From contig JAJZOT010000139.1 of NCBI GenBank assembly GCA_021847855.1, positions 1 to 5,437 on the forward strand: a DNA stretch of 5,437 nucleotides, given 5' to 3'. The translations under genes were made by a program, and so were the position numbers. The number at the start of each line of letters is the position of its first letter. Position 1 is the first letter of the stretch. The DNA is from Thermoplasmata archaeon (GTDB lineage Archaea; Thermoplasmatota; Thermoplasmata; Thermoplasmatales; Thermoplasmataceae). The notes beneath the pieces were generated by a model. It had not been told where the DNA came from and made no database searches. It saw only the letters and a program-made list of their open reading frames with translations. Below are positions 1 through 5,327 of the stretch, in pieces.

Positions 1-310
1 CATGCCTGCCTGTAGATCCGCATGGGGGTTGTTAGAAGGCGTTCTTAAACTCTGATCACAGGCAGTTTCCCTCCTCATTAAGGGTAGAGTCACAGATTTA
101 CGGACTTGTGGATCATACGCAGGTGTGCATGTATTTCTCCGATCTAACTTCCGCTTTTCTCTCATGTTTTTCTCCATGTCTTCAAAGCCCCCTGATCAAC
201 TCTTGCGCTGTTCCTCACGAGACAGGCCCTCATCCTTAGCTGGAGTATCTGACTCAAATCGCCACCATGACCATTAAGGGGTTGCATGTCCAATGTAACC
301 TGTGAACTTC
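1..310 (-). other. Gene-free stretch with decayed coding-like sequence, possibly a mobile-element tail
   Basis: No intact gene is visible. On the minus strand one frame is open from about 310 to a TGA at 162-164 and reads ..PLNGHGGDLSQILQ..RVDQGALKT... A second frame is open from about 195 to the window edge and reads ..VTLPLMRRETACDQ..LRTPSNNPHADLQAGM. The two frames overlap, as expected of one gene broken by a frameshift. The G/D-rich piece followed by a V-D-x-G-x-L-K-T-like piece faintly resembles the variable C-terminal tails of IS200/IS605 TnpB proteins, but no zinc-ribbon or catalytic motif is present to confirm this. The base composition is also somewhat richer in G+C than the gene that follows. 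Alternatives are a non-coding RNA or chance open frames. I see no tRNA, RNase P RNA or SRP RNA hallmarks. Confidence 0.25.
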
Positions 311-408
311 ATGGTCTTTCCCTATACCGTGAATTTTAATTTACTTTGCCATTAAGTTGTTAATAATTCACATACATAGGTACAGCAAAACTCTAAAAAC
401 CTAACAGG

Positions 409-428
409 ACTCATGGAAATGAGTTGAT
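409..428 (+). promoter_or_regulatory. etfB ribosome-binding site inside a small hairpin
   Basis: GAGTTGAT at 421-428 differs by one base from the archaeal GAGGTGAT ribosome-binding sequence and sits just before the ATG at 432, so it supports that start. Its first four bases lie in the 3' arm of a perfect 6-bp inverted repeat, ACTCAT-GGAA-ATGAGT (409-424). If the mRNA folds this way, the site would be partly hidden. The A/T-rich stretch at 331-370 (for example TTTTAATTTA at 333-342) probably holds the promoter, but no single TATA box stands out. Confidence 0.45.
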
Positions 429-431
429 TTT

Positions 432-1178
432 ATGCCCTACAATATTATCGTATTGATAAAACAGATAGTAGATATAGATCTGCTGAAGGTTGACAGTTCC
501 ACTGGTACTCCTCAGGTTCAGGGACTTCCCCTGAGACTTGAAAATCTCAGCAAGAATGCTGTTGAAGAGGCTGTAAGAATCAAGGAGAAACATGGAGGAA
601 AGATCACAGCCATATGTTTCGGCACCGAGAAATCAACGTCTGCCATGAAGGAGGCATATGCAATGGGTGTTGATGAGGGATACATTCTGACCGGATATAC
701 AGGAAACAATCCATCGCTGACAGCAGATGTCATTTCCAAGAAAATCAGGGAAATTCCACATGACATCATAATACTGGGAAACCAGTCAGCAGAGTCATAT
801 ACCGGAATGCTGCAGGGGAAACTTTCATCCATTCTTGAAGAACCTCTTCTTTCAGATGCAGTGAAAGTCGAAATAAACGAGAGAAGTGCAACTGTAACAA
901 TGGCGCTTGAGAATGAGAACATTGTTGCAAAGGCGCAGATGCCCGTCATAATCTCCGTTACGCAGGAAATAAATGATCCGAGGTTTCCTCCGGTAATGCA
1001 GATAATGACGGCTGGAAGAAAAAAGATAAATATTGAGGCAGCACAGTTTTCACCTGACGACAAAATTGAGGTGCTGAGCAACACTGCTCCAAGGAGCGAA
1101 AGGAAAAAGACTGTGTTCGAAGACCAGGAGAAGGGCATTACTGAGATTGCAAAGGTGATAAGGGAGGGGATGAAATGA
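432..1178 (+). CDS. etfB: Electron transfer flavoprotein subunit beta (EtfB/FixA)
   Basis: This is the beta subunit of the soluble heterodimeric ETF, which accepts electrons from acyl-CoA or other flavin dehydrogenases and passes them to a membrane quinone reductase; some archaeal ETFs of the FixAB group bifurcate electrons instead. The 248 residues match the usual length. Family landmarks occur in order: the N-terminal strand ending in K10-Q11, the helix A43-K51 (AVEEAVRIK) before the GGKITAICFG strand, EAYAMGVDEGYIL (74-86), the nucleotide-binding segment GNQSAESYTG (116-125), and the C-terminal signature NDPRFPPVMQIM (181-192) followed by the AGRKKI region. The ATG at 432 is backed by GAGTTGAT upstream and gives the expected N-terminus. 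The stop overlaps the etfA start, so the two are translationally coupled. Whether this ETF bifurcates cannot be settled from motifs alone. Confidence 0.97.
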   Translation: MPYNIIVLIKQIVDIDLLKVDSSTGTPQVQGLPLRLENLSKNAVEEAVRIKEKHGGKITAICFGTEKSTSAMKEAYAMGVDEGYILTGYTGNNPSLTADVISKKIREIPHDIIILGNQSAESYTGMLQGKLSSILEEPLLSDAVKVEINERSATVTMALENENIVAKAQMPVIISVTQEINDPRFPPVMQIMTAGRKKINIEAAQFSPDDKIEVLSNTAPRSERKKTVFEDQEKGITEIAKVIREGMK

Positions 1179-2065
1179 ACTGTCTTGTGTTTTCAGATAA
1201 CTCAGATCTTTCCATACAGATGCTCACATATTTCAGAAAATCCATGGACACCTACCTTGCCACAACAGTAAATGATGTTTCAATTGTTGAAAATTACGGT
1301 GCAAAGAAAATATTCCATATGAAAGATGCTGTTTTTCCCAATGATATTGCAAAGACGCTTGAAAACCTTGTTTCATCCGGGAATTATGATTACATAGTGA
1401 TAGGATCAACTGCAATTGGCAGGGGAGTTGCCGGAATACTGTCACATAAGCTTAAGAGAGAAGTAATGGCAGAGATATCAGAATTCAGGATTGATGGAGG
1501 GAAGACCGTAACAAAAAGATTCTTCTACGGCGGGAAAACGGTCCTGGAGGAAAAATCAGATGCAACCATACTTACAGTTATGCCTGGAATATCAGATCCC
1601 GAGAAGGTGTCGGAAAAGAGTCAGGTAGAAGATATATCCTCAGCAGAATCTGCTATTACTCTCGTGGAAAAGAAAGAAAAGAAATCCGGCACAGTTGACC
1701 TTGAGAAAGCCTCCGTAATAGTCAGTATTGGACGTGGAATAGGCAGTCAGGACAAGATTCCACTTATTGAACCGCTGGTTAAGGCAGCACACGCAGAGCT
1801 CGCAGGGTCAAGACCAATATGCCTGGATTACCACTGGCTTTCAGAGGACAGACAGGTTGGACTCTCCGGAAAGAAAGTTAAGCCTAAATTATACATCGCG
1901 CTTGGAATATCCGGTCAGATTCAGCATATAGCGGGAATGAGGGGATCAAAAACCGTAATCGCCATAAATAAGGACAAGAGTGCACCAATTTTTGAAGAAT
2001 GCGATTATGGAATAGTCGGAGATATCTTCCAGATCGTTCCTAAATTGACTGAAGCTCTTAAGTGA
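1175..2065 (+). CDS. etfA: Electron transfer flavoprotein subunit alpha (EtfA/FixB)
   Basis: This is the alpha subunit, which carries the electron-transferring FAD and pairs with EtfB. The N-terminal half (about 1-160) is the beta-like Rossmann domain, with YDYIVIGSTAIGRGVAGILS (72-91). The C-terminal FAD domain starts near 180 with SIGRGIG (184-190). It continues through the ELAGSRPICLDYHWL segment (208-222), QVGLSGK (227-233, usually QVGQTGK) and the diagnostic ETF-alpha signature LYIALGISGQIQHIAGM (239-255) ending in AIN (263-265). At 296 residues it is slightly shorter than typical (about 310-330), with the shortening apparently in the linker and N-domain. The start ATG lies inside the etfB stop (ATGA), with GGAGG at 1163-1167, 7 nt upstream. 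No FixC, FixX or ETF dehydrogenase gene follows, so its partner is encoded elsewhere. Confidence 0.97.
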   Translation: MNCLVFSDNSDLSIQMLTYFRKSMDTYLATTVNDVSIVENYGAKKIFHMKDAVFPNDIAKTLENLVSSGNYDYIVIGSTAIGRGVAGILSHKLKREVMAEISEFRIDGGKTVTKRFFYGGKTVLEEKSDATILTVMPGISDPEKVSEKSQVEDISSAESAITLVEKKEKKSGTVDLEKASVIVSIGRGIGSQDKIPLIEPLVKAAHAELAGSRPICLDYHWLSEDRQVGLSGKKVKPKLYIALGISGQIQHIAGMRGSKTVIAINKDKSAPIFEECDYGIVGDIFQIVPKLTEALK

Positions 2066-2099
2066 TAATTTCATCTTTCCCAAATTTACAAAAGTAACA

Positions 2100-2106
2100 T
2101 TTTTTT
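2100..2106 (+). terminator. T-run terminator of the etfBA operon
   Basis: A run of seven T residues lies 35 nt after the etfA stop, with no evident hairpin. Oligo-T tracts on the non-template strand are the usual intrinsic terminators of archaeal RNA polymerase. Two further T5 runs follow in the 10-bp repeat at 2141-2160 and could act as back-up. Confidence 0.5.
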
Positions 2107-2140
2107 AAACAGGATCTTTGGCTTTGGCATACCGACCTTT

Positions 2141-2160
2141 ATAGGTTTTTATAGGTTTTT
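2141..2160. repeat. Tandem duplication of a 10-bp unit
   Basis: ATAGGTTTTT occurs twice head to tail (2141-2150 and 2151-2160). It abuts, and at its right end overlaps, the stop codon of the IS630-type remnant (2159-2161). It may be a replication-slippage product or a scar at the edge of the former element. Confidence 0.6.
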
Positions 2161-2454
2161 ATTCCACTTGATCCCAATCCTTCCCAATAATTGATGGCAG
2201 TAGAAGGTATGAATTCCTGACTATTCTTTTCAGTTTATCGGGATCACTTTGGGGTCTGTTCATTGTGAAAATAACTCTTCCCTTCAGATAATCCCGGTTC
2301 TTTAGCAGAAATCTGGCAATTCCAGATATTTCGGTACATCGCAGACAAATTCATCTGGATTCAGTTCCGGAGAATATGCGGGGTTTCTCCTTGTTACGAG
2401 TCTGTCGTTGTGTGCTACCAGGAAATCTTTCACAATCCTGCATTCTTGAAGCAG
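2159..2454 (-). pseudogene. IS630/Tc1-mariner-type transposase, C-terminal remnant with a frameshift
   Basis: On the minus strand one frame, from about 2454 to 2332, reads KDFLVAHNDRLV.. and then AYSPELNPDEF. This is the block around the third acidic catalytic residue of IS630-family DDE transposases (consensus near PPYSPELNPIE..W); the glutamate is kept but the usual W two or three residues later is C here. Just after CDVP (about 2332) this frame drifts to a stop. The neighbouring frame continues as EISGIARFLLKNRDYLKGRV.. for 57 codons to a TAA at 2159-2161, giving a tail of the right size and character. One single-base indel therefore separates two good reading segments. The N-terminal helix-turn-helix region and the first two catalytic aspartates are missing, so the gene is dead. 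Family assignment is from the motif; the subfamily is unknown. Confidence 0.8.
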
Positions 2455-2463
2455 ATTTATAAC

Positions 2464-2718
2464 CAAAGCACAGAGGAGTATTATAACTGGGTGTTTGCAG
2501 TAAACATCCCGGACATAGATCCTGACAGGATCATGAAGTCATGCAAGGCACGCTGGCGCTTAGGGACCATGTTCAGCGTCCAGGATGAATGCTGTATCAA
2601 GACAAAGAGCAAGGATATCCATGTTCGATATTTACCGTTAGCATACGAGTAGCTCATTGAATCAATCTGGCATCTCTTCTATCACGAGGGGGTGACATTG
2701 AACATTCTGGGTTTATGA
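2464..2718 (+). pseudogene. IS4/IS5-superfamily DDE transposase, C-terminal remnant with an in-frame stop
   Basis: The frame reads YNWVFAVNIPDIDPDRIM, then CKARWRLGTMFSVQDE, then IKTKSKDIHVRYLPLAYE, before a TAG at 2650-2652. The same frame carries on as LIESIWHLFYHEGVTLNIL to a TGA at 2716-2718. The pattern Y-x-x-RW-x-I-E-T-x-F..., then TKSKD...RY, then a hydrophobic segment with IW is the C-terminal third of many archaeal IS4/IS5-type transposases. The catalytic glutamate expected after RW-x-[IL] is replaced by G-T here, and the internal stop cuts the last helix. A longer open frame beginning with GTG at 2410 exists, but its first 18 codons run antisense to the IS630 remnant and are not part of this protein. 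There is no plausible translation start, so I treat it as a fossil. The exact IS family is uncertain. Confidence 0.7.
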
Positions 2719-2888
2719 GTGACGATCTCACTCTCCGCCTTCTCAAGTGTTTCAGCAGCGCAAGCAATCTAAAAACTCAGTTTAAATCAGGGATACCGTC
2801 CTTATGTGTGTATTCATTAGATGGCTTTTCTTCATATCGGTTATAATGCTTTTCATGCAGAAATACAACTGACCTGTATTATATCATA
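2719..2888. other. Intergenic DNA without a recognisable gene
   Basis: Only short open frames are present, for example a hydrophobic 22-codon plus-strand frame from ATG 2804 to TGA 2870-2872 with no ribosome-binding site. A small inverted repeat, GAGTGA-cgatc-TCACTC (2717-2733), sits at the end of the transposase remnant. The stretch is probably more decayed insertion-sequence DNA. Confidence 0.5.
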
Positions 2889-2926
2889 AAATTAAAAATT
2901 AAAATCTAAAAAATATTAAAAATTAA
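2889..2926 (-). terminator. T-rich terminator of the PepSY-like gene, with a 12-bp direct repeat
   Basis: Read on the minus strand, this block directly after the stop codon contains successive T5 and T6 tracts within almost pure A/T DNA. That is the expected form of an archaeal intrinsic terminator. The sequence ATTAAAAATTAA occurs twice, at 2891-2902 and 2915-2926, with starts 24 bp apart. Confidence 0.55.
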
Positions 2927-2933
2927 GACAGAA

Positions 2934-3362
2934 CTAATTGTCAGTCTGCGATCCCTGGGCCTGGTTGTCATCACTTGAACCGGATCCGCTGTCTGAGGAC
3001 TTGTTGTCGTCGGATTTCTGCGTATTCTGGTTCTCAGCTACATGAGCGGAAATGACCTGATCAGTTGACTGGCTTACCTGCACAACGTATGCAGTTCCAT
3101 TTGGTGCCAGAACTTTAATGTCGTAGACTGCCACTCCCTTCTCAGTGTCATTCTCAACCTTCAATATCTTGGCTGTGCCATTGCCCTGGTAGTGTGCATT
3201 GACATAAGTTATGGCTGCATGGTCTGCCAGCGTTACATTGCTGTTAGCGGCAGAGAGATCGTGGATAACACCTGGTCCTGCTGTTACACCGGCCACTGAA
3301 GCAACTGATAAAAGTGCTACAACTGCCAGTATGGCCTTTGCCCCTATAATTGATGAAAGCAT
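2934..3362 (-). CDS. Small secreted PepSY-like protein
   Basis: The product is 142 residues. A hydrophobic signal segment (about 5-28, IIGAKAILAVVALL...) is followed by a single PepSY-like domain (about 46-108). In it a helix (DHAAITYVNAHY) leads to strands of the form AKILKVEND, VAVYDIKVLAPNGTAYVVQV and a TDQVISA ending that mirrors the usual TGEVL. The tail (111-142) is low complexity, rich in S, D, N, Q and G, with no hydrophobic residues. Five N-glycosylation sequons (N42, N61, N71, N88, N120) fit an extracellular location. PepSY domains often act as inhibitors or chaperones of secreted enzymes; here no partner protease is adjacent, so the role is unknown. I chose ATG 3362 because the strong site AAGGAGGTGA (3371-3380) serves it. 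The alternative GTG at 3374 lies inside that site, yet would add a typical lysine-rich N-terminus (MKKK). The gene is divergent from the glycoprotein gene. Confidence 0.8.
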   Translation of the reverse strand: MLSSIIGAKAILAVVALLSVASVAGVTAGPGVIHDLSAANSNVTLADHAAITYVNAHYQGNGTAKILKVENDTEKGVAVYDIKVLAPNGTAYVVQVSQSTDQVISAHVAENQNTQKSDDNKSSDSGSGSSDDNQAQGSQTDN

Positions 3363-3370
3363 TTTCTTTT

Positions 3371-3380
3371 TCACCTCCTT
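3371..3380 (-). promoter_or_regulatory. Strong ribosome-binding site deciding the start of the PepSY-like gene
   Basis: On the minus strand this reads AAGGAGGTGA, a near-complete complement of the archaeal 16S rRNA 3' end. It lies 8 nt before ATG 3362. A GTG within it (3372-3374) opens the longer frame but would have no spacer to its own binding site, so it is an unlikely start. Confidence 0.75.
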
Positions 3381-3401
3381 GTCCCACTCTAAAGTTAGGT
3401 G

Positions 3402-3409
3402 AAGTAAAC
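3402..3409 (-). promoter_or_regulatory. Weak TATA-like element for the PepSY-like gene
   Basis: GTTTACTT on the minus strand would place transcription start near 3381, leaving a short leader carrying the ribosome-binding site. The match to an archaeal TATA box is poor, and it is proposed mainly from its position. Confidence 0.3.
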
Positions 3410-3414
3410 CTTAC

Positions 3415-3432
3415 TGGAACAGCGCTGTTCCA
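3415..3432. promoter_or_regulatory. 18-bp perfect palindrome, candidate operator
   Basis: TGGAACAGCGCTGTTCCA is a perfect dyad with no spacer, in the middle of the 102-bp divergent intergenic region. It lies 5 bp from the proposed TATA element on each side (3402-3409 and 3438-3445), a place where a dimeric regulator could block or recruit the basal factors at both promoters. No T-run follows it, so it is not a terminator. The winged-helix protein encoded at 4463-4957 is the nearest candidate binder; that pairing is inference. Confidence 0.65.
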
Positions 3433-3437
3433 TAACC

Positions 3438-3445
3438 TTTTTATC
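3438..3445 (+). promoter_or_regulatory. TATA-like element for the glycoprotein gene (leaderless)
   Basis: TTTTTATC, preceded by AACC, is centred about 24 bp before the GTG at 3465. That is the spacing at which archaeal RNA polymerase starts transcription at or next to the start codon. With no ribosome-binding site before the GTG, a leaderless mRNA is likely. Confidence 0.5.
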
Positions 3446-3464
3446 CCCATACAAAATCTAAACC

Positions 3465-4466
3465 GTGTCAAAATTAGTTGTCGCCATTGGTCTGGCTTTA
3501 CTGATAAGCATGCTGTTTCTCTCCCAAACAGCCTATGCGTCAGAATCCGAGGATAATATCACGCTTGCCAGCTCTCCTCAGATCACGATCAATGTGTCGA
3601 ACAATGTTGATGTCAATGTATCTTACTGGGGAATAATACTTTCCACCAACAACACAACTATAGGTACTACCTTTGAAGAACAGCCATGGAGTTTCTCAAA
3701 CACCACTTCAGGGTACAGCTACGAGTCTTCATTCAAGCTGAAATCTATAAGTGGTTCTGATCTCGGGGATTTCTACAACAAGTTTCTTAACCCCTCGAAA
3801 AAGCAGGATGCGCTGAAGTCAAACGATTTTTCACTGGAAGTCAAGACATTTGTCAATGTCTCAAAGTACCAGGGCCCGATCTCGTCCCTCCAGATCCAGA
3901 ATACCAGTTCTGGTACATCAAGTAACCTTGACAGGATAGATGCTTCCACCATCAAGACCTCTTTTTCGGTCGTGTTCGATACGTCGTATCCTATCGGGGA
4001 TTATTCAGTGTACCTGGTGCAGTCTCTAAAGGCCTCTGAGAATTCCGTGGGCCTGTCTTTTGAGAATGTCAGTGCTTACGGGGATAATTCCACGTACAGT
4101 GGCGTTGCGATGCAGAATTCGAATGTAACAAACAACACCAGGGCGCTTTACTGGTGGAACAACAACTTCTCTTACAACGGAAATACCGGAACCTCTAATT
4201 CACAGATCTTCCATAAAGAGGAGGGGATATATCTGGTATACGAATTCAAGGCTGCTGGAAAAGCTGGCCACAACGTTCTTTCTCAGGACCCTTATATATC
4301 TGTAAGTGGGTCCAACCTGCTTGGAAGCAAGATCACTCACTTTGTGCAGGGGGCAGTGAATTATTTCTTGCAGCATGTTGAGTTTTTAATTGGTGGGTTC
4401 TGTGCTGGTGCCGTCGTAATGATGATTTTTTTTGTAAAACACGCAAGGGGCAGAATAAAGATCTAG
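3465..4466 (+). CDS. Secreted, C-terminally membrane-anchored glycoprotein of unknown function
   Basis: I do not recognise this 333-residue protein. It starts with a clear signal peptide: K3, a hydrophobic core at 4-19 and a TAYA-SES cleavage site near 25/26. A beta-rich extracellular region (about 26-300) follows, rich in S, N, T, Y and aromatic residues. One transmembrane helix (about 305-325, VEFLIGGFCAGAVVMMIFFV) and a short basic tail (KHARGRIKI) complete it, giving an outside-facing type I topology. I count 13 N-X-S/T sequons (N31, 43, 51, 62, 63, 79, 131, 146, 201, 208, 220, 223, 234), so heavy N-glycosylation is likely. No catalytic motif, cysteine pair or repeat is visible; the only cysteine (C313) is in the membrane helix. 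The GTG start gives the proper signal peptide and suits the TATA element. A surface adhesin, S-layer-associated or sensory protein are all possible. Confidence 0.8.
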   Translation: MSKLVVAIGLALLISMLFLSQTAYASESEDNITLASSPQITINVSNNVDVNVSYWGIILSTNNTTIGTTFEEQPWSFSNTTSGYSYESSFKLKSISGSDLGDFYNKFLNPSKKQDALKSNDFSLEVKTFVNVSKYQGPISSLQIQNTSSGTSSNLDRIDASTIKTSFSVVFDTSYPIGDYSVYLVQSLKASENSVGLSFENVSAYGDNSTYSGVAMQNSNVTNNTRALYWWNNNFSYNGNTGTSNSQIFHKEEGIYLVYEFKAAGKAGHNVLSQDPYISVSGSNLLGSKITHFVQGAVNYFLQHVEFLIGGFCAGAVVMMIFFVKHARGRIKI

Positions 4467-4470
4467 ATCT
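4459..4470. other. Shared stop codons of two convergent genes in a palindrome
   Basis: AGATCTAGATCT is a perfect 12-bp palindrome. Its central CTAG supplies the TAG stop of the glycoprotein gene (4464-4466) and, on the other strand, the TAG stop of the regulator gene (4463-4465). There is no intergenic space, so each transcript must end inside the opposite gene. Confidence 0.9.
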
Positions 4471-4957
4471 CGTCGATTAGATTGAGGATTGAAAGTGCAA
4501 TAGAATCTATAAAACTCTGGCCATACTTTTTCAGGAACTTGACAATTGCATCCCGATCCTTGAGGTTGACCTGATATCTTTTCTCGTCTTCCAAAATTGT
4601 TATTATGCCGTCGCTCTCCATTTCCCTCATGATCTGTTTTTTTTGATCAGATATGCCTGTGCTTAGATGATACCCGGGGCTGGAAAGTGCACCAACAATA
4701 ACCTCTTTCCCAAATTTTATCCTTAAATAGTAGGCTATTTTCCTTTCTGAGGATGTACCGGATTCGTTGGAGAAGAATCTCGTGTTACCGCCTTCCTTCT
4801 TAGAAAAAATCCTTCCCGCCCTTTCAAGCTGATAAAGATGGTAATCAAGCTTCCCGACCGCTGAACCGGTTCTCCTCTGGAGCTCCCTGAAATGGAGTCC
4901 CGGGTTCTCGGAGATCGTCTCCATCAATTTCTCCCTGAAATTCTCCGGTTGCGTCAC
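4463..4957 (-). CDS. Winged-helix transcriptional regulator, two tandem wHTH domains
   Basis: This is a 164-residue cytoplasmic DNA-binding protein. The first winged helix (about 8-62) is clear: ENPGLHFRELQRRTGSAVGK and then LDYHLYQLERAGRI, followed by a wing ending in TRFF. This is the archaeal pattern NPG-x-HFRELQR-x-TG...YHL..LE..G.I, found in many ArsR/MarR-like regulators. A second, more degenerate winged helix spans about 71-131 (ERKIAYYLRIKFG, then ISDQKKQIMREMESDGII and YQVN), and a C-terminal amphipathic helix (135-162) may dimerise. There are no cysteine or histidine clusters for metal sensing. The GTG start directly follows the TGA of the upstream membrane gene (TGA-GTG), with AGAGGA (4967-4972) 9 nt upstream, so the pair is co-transcribed and coupled. 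It may act on the palindrome at 3415-3432 (inference). Many family members carry membrane helices on the same chain; here they are a separate protein. Confidence 0.88.
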   Translation of the reverse strand: MTQPENFREKLMETISENPGLHFRELQRRTGSAVGKLDYHLYQLERAGRIFSKKEGGNTRFFSNESGTSSERKIAYYLRIKFGKEVIVGALSSPGYHLSTGISDQKKQIMREMESDGIITILEDEKRYQVNLKDRDAIVKFLKKYGQSFIDSIALSILNLIDEI

Positions 4958-5242
4958 TCAGGACATTCCTCTTAATATTCCGACATAGAATACTACAAGT
5001 ATTGAGAAAGCAAGCAATATTCCAGCGTCGGTACCGGAGAAGGATACGTACCCAAGCATTTCAACCAGCATGGAGACCAAATAGATCAGGACGATTATCG
5101 AGTTAACAAAAATACCGGATACTATCCTTACCTTTCTGATCTTCCGGACTCGGTATGATCCAATTAGAATTACAAGGTCAATAAAAATAGACAGGCCAAT
5201 CAACAGGAATATAAGATCGGCATAATGTAAAACGAGTGGCAT
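4958..5242 (-). CDS. Small three-helix membrane protein, partner of the regulator
   Basis: This is a 94-residue integral membrane protein that I do not recognise. Helices lie at about 8-29, 40-62 and 71-90. The strongly basic loop RVRKIRKVR (31-39) between helices 1 and 2 should face the cytoplasm, placing the N-terminus outside and the C-terminus inside. There are no conserved charged or catalytic residues within the helices apart from D9 and D22 in the first. It is the first gene of a two-gene unit; its stop touches the start codon of the winged-helix regulator. That suggests it anchors the regulator or signals to it, as in membrane-linked one-component systems (inference). ATG 5242 is preceded by a TATA-like element about 24 bp upstream and no good ribosome-binding site, as for a leaderless gene. 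Confidence 0.72.
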   Translation of the reverse strand: MPLVLHYADLIFLLIGLSIFIDLVILIGSYRVRKIRKVRIVSGIFVNSIIVLIYLVSMLVEMLGYVSFSGTDAGILLAFSILVVFYVGILRGMS

Positions 5243-5260
5243 GACAGACCATACCTACCT

Positions 5261-5272
5261 GTTTAATTTATT
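5261..5272 (-). promoter_or_regulatory. TATA-like element for the membrane-protein/regulator unit
   Basis: AATAAATTAAAC on the minus strand is centred about 24 bp before ATG 5242. It is the only A/T-rich block in the 85-bp gap after the iron-sulfur protein gene and fits a promoter of its own for the two-gene unit, with transcription starting close to the ATG. Confidence 0.45.
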
Positions 5273-5327
5273 TTCTCTTGAACCACAATCATTTTGCCAG
5301 CAGGTTTTATCCATAGAAAACGAGAAG

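Noticed and set aside
1..431. tRNA or other stable RNA gene in the left gap
   Set aside because: A CTCAAAT stretch near 252-258 looks like part of a T-loop, but the flanking bases do not pair as a T-stem and there is no acceptor stem; no RNase P or SRP RNA core motif is visible.
518..1138. 206-codon open frame on the minus strand opposite etfB
   Set aside because: It is antisense to a certain gene in a fixed codon register, has serine/phenylalanine-rich composition typical of a shadow frame, and has no homology I recognise.
2410..2463. N-terminal part of an 80-codon plus-strand frame starting with GTG at 2410
   Set aside because: This part lies antisense to the IS630-type remnant; only the frame from about 2464 on has transposase character, and no ribosome-binding site supports the GTG.
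2717..2733. Inverted repeat GAGTGA-cgatc-TCACTC as a transposon end or terminator
   Set aside because: Only 6 bp arms, no T-run after it and no matching copy at the other side of the remnants.
2690..2770. Minus-strand frame reading AETLEKAESEIVTHK, ending in TGA
   Set aside because: Protein-like composition, but it has no start codon, an upstream stop close by, and overlaps the transposase remnant; probably a shadow.
2804..2872. 22-codon hydrophobic plus-strand frame (MCVFIRWLFF...)
   Set aside because: Too short, no ribosome-binding site or promoter, and located in decayed insertion-sequence DNA; chance cannot be excluded.
3211..3556. Several 60-75-codon frames on both strands around the PepSY/glycoprotein intergenic region
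   Set aside because: They overlap signal-peptide coding sequence of the two real genes or span the promoter region, with no binding sites or recognisable motifs.
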